A stretch of DNA of 11,104 bases from the NCBI GenBank assembly GCA_014380985.1, contig JACMIU010000219.1:1-11104 (forward strand). Direction: 5' to 3'. The translations under genes and the position numbers were made by a program. How positions within the stretch are numbered: position 1 is the first letter of the stretch; every line of letters begins with the position of its first letter. Shown here in pieces: positions 1 through 6,173 of this stretch. The notes beneath the pieces were generated by a model. That model was not told the DNA's origin, made no database searches, and was given only the letters and a program-made list of their open reading frames with translations. The stretch comes from Armatimonadota bacterium. GTDB lineage: Bacteria; Armatimonadota; Armatimonadia; Armatimonadales; Armatimonadaceae.

Positions 1-1
1 A

Positions 2-2200
2 CGCTACGCCGCACTGGTTCTGTCCTACGGCAACACGTATCCCGATGAGGCGTTTGCGAACCTGCGAAACTTTCACCGGCGCGGCGGTTCGTTTATCACA
101 ACCGGGGTTCCGTTCACGCATCCGGTTCGGCGCGTCGCCGCACCGGATGGGTCGAATCGGCGCGAATGGCGCGACCTCGGACACACTGATACAGCGGCGC
201 GGTTTGGCGCGGACGGTATCGGGGTCGGCGGCTTTACGGGCGGCGGGGCGGGGTTTCCAGTGACGATTCCCGAAGGCGATCCGTGGCACTTACGTGGCGT
301 GGTGACGCCCGCGCCAAGCATCGCCCCGATGCCGCAGTGGCTCGATCCTGCGTCGCTTCCCACGGGAGCGCGGATCGTTCCCGCGCTCGGCGACGCCAAG
401 CGACCACTTGCCGCGCTGTTGGTTCACACGGGGGGCAACTTCGCTGGTGCGGTAGATGCGTGGACGATGCGCGGGTACACGCCCGACCGCGACGACTACG
501 AAACACGGCAGATTATCGCCCGTGCGTCCGTCGCCGTGCTGGAAAAACGTGGCGTGCTGGACGCCGCGCAAAAGGAAGCGGCACTGCAACGCCTCGACGA
601 CTTGCCACGCCCGACGATTTATACCGACCTCGTGCTACCGACACCAAAGCGGGCGTATCCCACCCTGCAGCCGAAGATGCCGCCACCGGCGCGGCATTTG
701 CGCGTCGCCGATGTTCGCAAACTATCGCCCGATGAAAAACTGTTACTGATTTCTCTGCAAGGCATCGTGAACCGTACCCAGCCGCGCATCTACCTGCTTT
801 TCGACAACGACGACATGGTTTGGCTACGCGAAATGCAGAAGCAAAGGCACACCGACGCGCCGGTGGTGCTATCCAACCCGTTCGCGCTACTCGCCGCGTT
901 CAAGAGCGAGTACAAAGGCGCGGTGGTGTGCGACCCCGCCATCTACGTTTCGCCGTGCGTTGCCGTCGCCATCGCCGGAACGGATGATCTGCTCATCGCC
1001 AAAACGCCCGAACTCGCCCAGCGTTTCGGGCTTACCGTAACGACCGATTTGCGCGGAAAGTTCAAAAGCAACGCCGACGCGCTGGCGTATGTCCGCACGG
1101 ACATTTTCCCGCGTCTCGACCCGTACCTGACGATTAGCCTTGACCCATCGCGCTACGATCAGGGGGGGTTGGATCAAATCATCGCGGCGCGTGGCTCGGC
1201 GTTCTGGATTACCGGGGTGAAACGCCAAAGGCTGCCCGGCGCGAACGGCGAAGCGGAAACCAAAGAGGTGCGAAACCTGCTGAAGATCATGCCGCTCGGC
1301 GCGGTCGTGCGCGGGTTCTGGTGGAACGGCGACGGGGGCGGAATGGACGAAGAAGCCGGGGTGGCGATGGCAAGTCGGCTCGGCAAGGTCACGATTGTCA
1401 GCGATTTAATTACCAACCTATCGGTGCATAGCGGCGTCCCGGCGGATACGCTTCGGCAGAAACCGCGCCCGCCCGCGCCGCCCTTCGACCGCACCAAAAC
1501 CTACGTGGCGTTCACGATGAGCGACGGCGACAACCTTTGCACATGGCGTGGCTATTTCCGCCGCTACTTCGAGGACCCGGCGAGGGGAAGCGTTCCGGTC
1601 GGTTGGGGCATGGGACCGGCAATAATTGACCTCGCGCCGGGCTGGGCAAAATGGTACTACGATGCCGCGACGCCAAACGACGAGTTTTTCTGCGATGTGT
1701 CCGGCGCGGCGTACCTGTACCCGCCCGAATGGGGTTTGAGCCTGAAGGATCGCCCGCAGGCACTGCGCTCCTTCTACGATTTGACGCAAGACTACATGAA
1801 CCGCATGGACATGAAAACCGTGCGCCTGATGAACACGAATACCGCGAACATCGCGCAGGTCGGTGCTCTCCTGCCGAAAGTAGAATACTTTGTCCCCGAC
1901 TACGGACATCAGGGCGGGGAGATATACAACGATTTGACGTACACACTCCCGACCGGACAGTCGGTTTTCCGCGCCATTACCAACGGCGCGGGACCGGAAA
2001 ACTTTGCCGCGCAGATACGAAAACGGGCGGGCAAGAATCGCCCCGCGTTTGTCAATGCGTTCATTTATAACTGGACGAGCAATATCTCCGACCTGAAGAA
2101 AACGATGGAACTGCTCGGCGACGATTATGTCGCTGTGTTGCCGTCGCAACTCGACGCGCTGTACCGCGCTTCCCGCGAAAAGACTGTCGCACCGCCGTAA
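2..2200 (+). CDS. GxGYxYP-domain protein with N-terminal amidotransferase-like module (5' partial)
   Basis: The frame is open from base 2 to the TAA at 2198-2200, giving 732 visible residues, so the gene begins left of the window; the GTG at 260 is internal. The first ~45 residues (LVLSYGNTYP..., then NLRNFHRRGGSFITTG) look like the glutamine-amidotransferase-like fold seen in beta-galactosidase trimerisation-type domains. A linker containing NFAGAVDAW follows. From about residue 220 (VADVRKLSPDEKLLLISLQG, NRTQPRIYLLF) the protein matches the GxGYxYP family N-terminal region. The core shows SDGDN (visible residues 507-511), GWGMGPAIIDLAPGWAKWYY, and the family signature as SGAAYLYP (GAAYLYP at bases 1703-1723). 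The C-terminal part has VPDYGHQGGE and LPTGQSVFRAI. The family is usually associated with secreted or carbohydrate-related proteins, but its reaction is not established; any glycan role here is inference. A signal peptide would lie outside the window. Family assignment is firm, function is not. Confidence 0.85.
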   Translation, partial: RYAALVLSYGNTYPDEAFANLRNFHRRGGSFITTGVPFTHPVRRVAAPDGSNRREWRDLGHTDTAARFGADGIGVGGFTGGGAGFPVTIPEGDPWHLRGVVTPAPSIAPMPQWLDPASLPTGARIVPALGDAKRPLAALLVHTGGNFAGAVDAWTMRGYTPDRDDYETRQIIARASVAVLEKRGVLDAAQKEAALQRLDDLPRPTIYTDLVLPTPKRAYPTLQPKMPPPARHLRVADVRKLSPDEKLLLISLQGIVNRTQPRIYLLFDNDDMVWLREMQKQRHTDAPVVLSNPFALLAAFKSEYKGAVVCDPAIYVSPCVAVAIAGTDDLLIAKTPELAQRFGLTVTTDLRGKFKSNADALAYVRTDIFPRLDPYLTISLDPSRYDQGGLDQIIAARGSAFWITGVKRQRLPGANGEAETKEVRNLLKIMPLGAVVRGFWWNGDGGGMDEEAGVAMASRLGKVTIVSDLITNLSVHSGVPADTLRQKPRPPAPPFDRTKTYVAFTMSDGDNLCTWRGYFRRYFEDPARGSVPVGWGMGPAIIDLAPGWAKWYYDAATPNDEFFCDVSGAAYLYPPEWGLSLKDRPQALRSFYDLTQDYMNRMDMKTVRLMNTNTANIAQVGALLPKVEYFVPDYGHQGGEIYNDLTYTLPTGQSVFRAITNGAGPENFAAQIRKRAGKNRPAFVNAFIYNWTSNISDLKKTMELLGDDYVAVLPSQLDALYRASREKTVAPP

Positions 2201-2202
2201 GG

Positions 2203-2232
2203 TTGCGTCGCCCGCTTGCACCGGGTTATAAT
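2203..2232 (+). promoter_or_regulatory. Sigma-70-type promoter for blaI
   Basis: A perfect TATAAT -10 box lies at 2227-2232, with TTGCGT at 2203-2208 as a weak -35 and an 18 bp spacer. The predicted transcription start is near 2239-2240, only about 7 nt before the ATG at 2247, so the transcript would be almost leaderless and the GGAAG at 2233-2237 would fall outside it. No TACA/TGTA dyad operator like that of staphylococcal BlaI was seen nearby. The -10 is convincing; the -35 is weak. Confidence 0.6.
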
Positions 2233-2246
2233 GGAAGCCGAAGATT

Positions 2247-2690
2247 ATGCCGATTCCGACACTTGCCGCGCCCCCCGCGACGCTGGGGCAACAAGAAACC
2301 GAACTTCTCCGCTTCGTCGCGGCGCAGGTTTCGCCCGTCAGTGTCGGCGACGCGGAAAGTGGCTTCGGCGACCCGTCGAACCTGTCACGTTCCACGGTGA
2401 AAACCGTGCTGGAGCGACTGCACCGCAAGGGGTTTCTGGAACGGTTGCGCCGCGCCGATGGCGTATTTGTGTATCGTTCGTGCCTACCGGAGCGTGAACT
2501 AATGGGGTCGCTGGTAGGTCGGTTTGTGGAGCGTACTCTTGCCGGTTCGCTTGACCCGTTTTTAGCCTATTTCGCGGACAATAGCAGCGGTCGTTTGTCG
2601 GAAGCCGAACTCGCCGAACTTCAGCGATTGGTGCAGAAACTGCAACCGTCCGCGCCGTCCGAGAAAACGGAAGGAGAACCGCCCGCGTGA
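2247..2690 (+). CDS. blaI: BlaI/MecI-family transcriptional repressor
   Basis: This 147-residue protein has the length and layout of the penicillinase-repressor (BlaI/MecI) family: an N-terminal winged helix and a C-terminal helical dimerisation tail. The recognition-helix region reads SRSTVKTVLERLHRKGFLERL (about residues 47-67), matching the family pattern T-V-K-T-L-x-R-L-x-K-K-G-x-L. It is followed by the wing RRADGVFVYRSCL. Residues 90-112 (VGRFVERTLAGSLDPFLAYF) correspond to the family dimerisation region. The Asn-Phe cleavage bond known in staphylococcal BlaI is not visible here. The ATG at 2247 is the only sensible start. The gene overlaps the M56 gene by GTGA. Family knowledge: these repressors bind operators as dimers and are inactivated after signalling by the partner M56 protease. 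The target genes here are unknown; self-regulation from the promoter at 2203-2232 is likely. Confidence 0.9.
   Translation: MPIPTLAAPPATLGQQETELLRFVAAQVSPVSVGDAESGFGDPSNLSRSTVKTVLERLHRKGFLERLRRADGVFVYRSCLPERELMGSLVGRFVERTLAGSLDPFLAYFADNSSGRLSEAELAELQRLVQKLQPSAPSEKTEGEPPA
2669..2676 (+). promoter_or_regulatory. Strong ribosome binding site for the M56 gene
   Basis: GGAAGGAG sits 10 nt before the GTG at 2687, inside the last codons of blaI. It supports that GTG as the true start and implies that the two overlapping genes are translated together. Confidence 0.8.
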
Positions 2691-4204
2691 CACCGGTACT
2701 TTCCACTCTTTTGCAAGCCTCATGGCAGGGCGCGGTTTTCGCCGTGCTGGTGGGCTCAGTATGCGCGTTGCGGCTTCCGGCTTCGGTGCGGGCGACCTTG
2801 TGGCTACTGGTCGGCGTGAAGTTTGTCGGCGGCTTCTTGTGGCTTCTGTGGGGCGGCGAACGCGGCGCGGTCGGCGTTTCCGTGCCGCCCCTCGCGGCGT
2901 TGCGTGTGCCTCCGCTTCTCGCCGCTTCGCTCGGCACGGTTTGGATTATCGGCGCGTCGGTTTGCACGGTGCTGATTCTGCTACGGGTACACGCTACGTC
3001 GCTCCGGGTGCGCGGCGCGTCGCCCTTGTTCTCGCCGGACGTGCAAAATCTGCTCGCCGCTCTTGCCCCGCCACCGGTTCCTCCGGTGCGAACCGTGGAG
3101 CGAAACGTCAGCCCGCAGGTGACGCTTTGCGGCGCGAAACCGGTGATTCTACTTCCCGCGCATCTGCTCCCGCCGTCGCCGGAAGCCCTTTCCACGCCCG
3201 ACCTTCATCTGCTTTTGGCGCACGAAGTCGCTCATATCAGGCGCGGTGATTTGTGGGCAGGATGGATATTCGCGCTGACGCAAACGCTGTTTTTCTTTCA
3301 TCCGTGCGCGGCATGGGCAAAGCGCGAATGGGAAATCGCCCGCGAAGAAGCGTGTGATGCGTTTGTGCTTCACGCTTCCGATAAAAAGGACGGCACGGTT
3401 GCGGCGCAATACGGCGCGTTGCTTCTCTTCCTCGGCAGGGCGTCTCAGGAGCGGAACACGACAGGCGCGGCGTTTCTCGCGGCGTCGCCGTTCGCCGCGC
3501 TTCGGCAGCGTTTGCGGCATTTGGAAGCGTCGCAAACCGTCCCGACGCCGTGTTCCCGGTGGGGCGCGGCGACGGTGCTAATCGTGTTTGTCGCCCTGCT
3601 AATTCCCGTTCGCACCGTGCCGATTGCCGCGTCCGTTCTCTCTTCCGCCCCTGCCACGCCGGTGCGGATAGCACGGACGGAAGTAATTGCCGCGCCTTTA
3701 CCGCATTTCGCGCCGCGCCCGAACGCGCCGAAACCTCCCACCGTCGCGCCACGCCGGGTCATTGCCCGCGCTACCGTTGCGCCGCGCCGGACAAAACCAA
3801 AAGCCAGACGAACGCGCCCGGTGCAATCGTCCGCTCCTGAATCGGACATCGTTTCGCCCGTGCCGACGCTCGCCGTAGAGGGACCGCCCGCATTCGCGCT
3901 CCACACGCCCGCGCTGGTCGAAAGCGGCACCGCGCCGATTTCCGCCGTGCCGGACGCACCTGAGAAATCAGAGCCATTGTCCTATGTTACGACCGAAACA
4001 GTAACGACCGAAACGCCCCTCGCGCCGCGCTCAGAAATCGGAGCGACATCGGTCGCCTCCGGTGGGCGCACCGGCACGACCGCCGCCCACACTTCCCCGA
4101 TACGCCCGGAAGGGACAACGCCCGCCCCCTTATCGCCCGAAGCGCAGGGAGCAAACCCGCCGCCCGGACAAAACGAGATTCCGTCACTGCGCCCGCACCA
4201 GTAG
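2687..4204 (+). CDS. M56 (BlaR1/MecR1-type) membrane metallopeptidase lacking the penicillin-sensor domain
   Basis: This 505-residue protein is the signalling partner of the upstream repressor. Hydrophobic segments lie at about residues 7-27, 35-55 and 75-102, with a fourth at about 291-308, as in the M56 fold. The zinc-protease motif HEVAH is at residues 179-183 within LLLAHEVAHIRRGDLW. The second conserved family motif, REWEIAREEACD, follows with EEACD at 220-224. Both catalytic elements are intact. After the fourth membrane segment, BlaR1 would carry a transpeptidase-like beta-lactam sensor. Here there are instead about 195 residues rich in Pro, Ala, Thr and Arg, without SxxK, SxN or KTG motifs. 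The tail contains two TVAPRR copies and a tandem VTTETVTTET. The start is GTG in the overlap GTGA. By family analogy it cleaves or triggers cleavage of BlaI after an extracytoplasmic signal; what is sensed is unknown. Confidence 0.88.
   Translation: MTPVLSTLLQASWQGAVFAVLVGSVCALRLPASVRATLWLLVGVKFVGGFLWLLWGGERGAVGVSVPPLAALRVPPLLAASLGTVWIIGASVCTVLILLRVHATSLRVRGASPLFSPDVQNLLAALAPPPVPPVRTVERNVSPQVTLCGAKPVILLPAHLLPPSPEALSTPDLHLLLAHEVAHIRRGDLWAGWIFALTQTLFFFHPCAAWAKREWEIAREEACDAFVLHASDKKDGTVAAQYGALLLFLGRASQERNTTGAAFLAASPFAALRQRLRHLEASQTVPTPCSRWGAATVLIVFVALLIPVRTVPIAASVLSSAPATPVRIARTEVIAAPLPHFAPRPNAPKPPTVAPRRVIARATVAPRRTKPKARRTRPVQSSAPESDIVSPVPTLAVEGPPAFALHTPALVESGTAPISAVPDAPEKSEPLSYVTTETVTTETPLAPRSEIGATSVASGGRTGTTAAHTSPIRPEGTTPAPLSPEAQGANPPPGQNEIPSLRPHQ
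3986..4015 (+). repeat. 15-bp tandem duplication in the M56 tail
   Basis: Two adjacent 15-mers, GTTACGACCGAAACA and GTAACGACCGAAACG, differ at two positions and encode VTTET twice. They lie in the low-complexity periplasmic tail and look like a small in-frame duplication. Confidence 0.75.
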
Positions 4205-4401
4205 TAATGCGGGGTATACTACAAGCGGATTTCACGTTTTTGCAAGGAGGAGAAACGTAGCCACTCTACGGCACACTTTTTGCAATACAGTTTATCCGGT
4301 GTATCTCCGATAATCGGTACGTACACGCTTAAACCGTGCCATACGGTGCGCGGACAACGAAAGTAGAAGGAGTAAAGCGAGGACGCCCGTCGCGTTAGGA
4401 A
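4205..4401. other. Intergenic region with several inverted repeats and two orphan Shine-Dalgarno motifs
   Basis: This 197 bp gap is less GC-rich than its flanks (27 of 60 bases GC in 4261-4320). A TATACT -10-like hexamer at 4215-4220 lacks a good -35. AAGGAGGAG at 4244-4252 and AAGGAG at 4367-4372 are strong Shine-Dalgarno sequences with no ATG, GTG or TTG at usable spacing. Inverted repeats are CGTAG/CTACG (4256-4260 and 4266-4270, followed by TTTTT at 4277-4281), CCGAT-A-ATCGG (4307-4317) enclosed by GTGTA/TACAC (4299-4303 and 4322-4326), the palindrome GTACGTAC (4317-4324), and ACCGT/ACGGT (4333-4337 and 4343-4347). TTTTTGCAA occurs twice, 40 bp apart (4237-4245 and 4277-4285). It could hold the M56 terminator, a structured leader for the next gene, a small RNA or a decayed gene; no known riboswitch was recognised. 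Confidence 0.5.
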
Positions 4402-6144
4402 GTGCGACCCGCTTTGATATTTTTGTCTATGGGAATGGGTTCGGCTAAAAACGCCCCGCAAATCTTCACGAACGGTGTCCCCTCGATGCCGGGCGGTCGC
4501 GGTTCTGCGTCTACCACGGTTGCCCACACTGCCGTGGGTGCCGGGTTTGGCGCGATTCCCACGCACGGTGGCGGAGGCGGCAAGACCAACCCCGCCGGAT
4601 GGTTTGTTGCCGCAATCGTTTGCGCCGTTCTTTCCGGCTACTGGGTGTTTGCTGTCGGCAACGCCCGCACGGAAGCAATGGTTGATCGCAACTTCGCGCA
4701 AAGCACCCTCCTAAAACAATGTGTGAATAGTGCCAAGCAGTCCCCCACTACGGCGCGACGCAAACTCTGGGATGCGAATAAGAAAGCACTTTCCAAAGAG
4801 TGGAAATCCGTCGCGGCGAAAACACCCGGCGCGGAAGGTTTGGCGAACGCCTCTATCCCACCCGCCTTTCTCGCCGTATTGGAAACGAAACTGACCAAAA
4901 CCCCCGCTACCACGGTGGCGGGATTGCTGAATGCCGCTCAAAACCGGGAAAAAGAGGCGTTCCCGATACCTTACCCCGCGCTTGTATCCGACCAAAAAAT
5001 GTACGACCTGACCAAGTTCATCTTGCTGGGGGCAACGGTGCTGTTCGCCGGAGTCGGTGGCGCGGTGGCACTGCCGAAACGACGCCCCGCGTTCGCGTCC
5101 GCAGTTCCGATTCCTGCTACCGCTACGCCGGTGGCGGCTCCCGCGCTTGGCGTGGCGACTTCGCCGCGTATCGCCGTGCGTCCTACGACCACGCCGTTCC
5201 CGCCACCGCCCGAAGCCGACCCCGTGCCGGTCGCGCCGGTGATTCGCGGCAGTATCGCGTCTCATGTCGCCGCTACCGCGTCGTCGTCGGCGGAAGTCAC
5301 GCGCCTTGTGAAACGGCTCGAGGAATTAGAGGAACTGTCGGGGCAACTCAAGAGCGAACGCGACGAGTCGCGCAAAGAACTGACGTGGACACAATCCGCC
5401 TTAGACGATTTCAAGAAGCGCGTTTCGGACGCGACCACCCTTGCTACAGCGAGTGCCGCGCAATCGGCGGGCGCGAGCGAGCAACGCGCCGCACAAGCCG
5501 AAGCGCGGGTCACGGAAGCCGTGGAGCATATCAACGAGGCACTTGCCCGCGCCGTGCAAACCGAGTTCGGCGTTTCACGGGCGAAAGAACTGGCGCAGAC
5601 CGCCGAGGAACGCGCCGCACACGCCGAAGCGCGGGCGCAGGAAACGCAGTTCCAACTCCAGCGGGCGATGGAACGCCTAACCGACTTAGAGCGATTGGCG
5701 GCGGTAACGCGCATGGGCGCGGTCGGGGGACCCATCGGCAACTCCGGCATTCCGTCCGCCCCCGCCGCCCTGCCCGCACCGGATCGCGCCGCCTACCCGG
5801 ACGGCTACGAGGCGAGCGAAGCGTCGCCGATAGATTCCGCGCTTGCCGCCGCCGCGAAAAACGCGCCTCGCCCGGCAGAGGGGGCGGCACAGGTCGTCAC
5901 CGCGCCGGTCATCACAACCGCGCCGATGATTACCACTACACCGGTTGCTCCACCGACGCCGGTTGTCGCTACCGTCGCCTCTGACGATGTCGCCGCAAGA
6001 GTAACCGCAATGCTGACACCGACCACCGAGCGACCGCCCGCGCCGCGCCTGACGACGACCAAAATGTCCGACATCGAAGCGGGGCTGAAACTCGCTCGCT
6101 CGATTCGTTCGCGCACTCTGAAGCCGCCGACCGATACCGAATAG
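4402..6144 (+). CDS. Hypothetical two-pass membrane protein with long cytoplasmic coiled coil
   Basis: I do not recognise this 580-residue protein. From the N-terminus it has a Gly/Pro-rich segment, a membrane helix at about residues 66-86 (WFVAAIVCAVLSGYWVF), a loop of about 120 residues with several Lys, a second helix at about 207-225 (FILLGATVLFAGVGGAVAL) followed by KRRP, a Pro/Ala/Val-rich linker, a coiled coil at about 297-434 rich in Ala, Glu and Arg, and a disordered Pro/Ala/Thr tail. The basic cluster after helix 2 suggests that the coiled coil is cytoplasmic and the loop extracytoplasmic. This layout resembles a sensory receptor, but no chemoreceptor, HAMP or kinase motif is visible. 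The start is uncertain: the GTG at 4402 follows an in-frame TAG at 4396-4398 and has AGGAAG too close; ATG at 4429 or 4435 are alternatives without a clear Shine-Dalgarno. It lies 197 bp downstream of the M56 gene on the same strand, so a functional link is possible but unproven. Confidence 0.75.
   Translation: MRPALIFLSMGMGSAKNAPQIFTNGVPSMPGGRGSASTTVAHTAVGAGFGAIPTHGGGGGKTNPAGWFVAAIVCAVLSGYWVFAVGNARTEAMVDRNFAQSTLLKQCVNSAKQSPTTARRKLWDANKKALSKEWKSVAAKTPGAEGLANASIPPAFLAVLETKLTKTPATTVAGLLNAAQNREKEAFPIPYPALVSDQKMYDLTKFILLGATVLFAGVGGAVALPKRRPAFASAVPIPATATPVAAPALGVATSPRIAVRPTTTPFPPPPEADPVPVAPVIRGSIASHVAATASSSAEVTRLVKRLEELEELSGQLKSERDESRKELTWTQSALDDFKKRVSDATTLATASAAQSAGASEQRAAQAEARVTEAVEHINEALARAVQTEFGVSRAKELAQTAEERAAHAEARAQETQFQLQRAMERLTDLERLAAVTRMGAVGGPIGNSGIPSAPAALPAPDRAAYPDGYEASEASPIDSALAAAAKNAPRPAEGAAQVVTAPVITTAPMITTTPVAPPTPVVATVASDDVAARVTAMLTPTTERPPAPRLTTTKMSDIEAGLKLARSIRSRTLKPPTDTE
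5479..5634 (+). repeat. Repeated heptad block in the coiled coil
   Basis: The 30-mers at 5479-5508 and 5605-5634 are nearly identical and encode EQRAAQAEAR and EERAAHAEAR. Their starts are 126 bp apart, which is 42 residues or exactly six heptads. This keeps the coiled-coil register and suggests growth by internal duplication. Confidence 0.75.
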
Positions 6145-6148
6145 GGGC

Positions 6149-6165
6149 GGGGATGTTCCATCCCC
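6149..6165. terminator. Possible bidirectional terminator hairpin between convergent genes
   Basis: GGGGAT (6149-6154) and ATCCCC (6160-6165) form a 6-bp stem with a 5-nt loop. An alternative stem pairs TGTTC (6154-6158) with GAACA (6166-6170). The element fits in the 29 bp between the stops at 6144 and 6174. No T-run follows on either strand, so it is at best a weak or factor-assisted terminator. Confidence 0.45.
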
Positions 6166-6173
6166 GAACATAT

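Noticed and set aside
1418..2428. 336-codon open frame on the minus strand
   Set aside because: It is antisense to the GxGYxYP and blaI coding frames, is rich in Arg and low-complexity sequence, has no motif, and is explained by high-GC codon bias of the + strand genes.
4256..4281. Intrinsic terminator for the M56 gene
   Set aside because: The CGTAG/CTACG stem is only 5 bp and the T-run starts 6 bp after it, so it is too weak to call separately; it is described within the intergenic entry.
4800..5984. 394-codon frame on the + strand inside the coiled-coil gene
   Set aside because: The product is Arg/Gly-rich without structure. The overlapping frame at 4402-6144 has membrane helices and regular heptads, so it is the real one.
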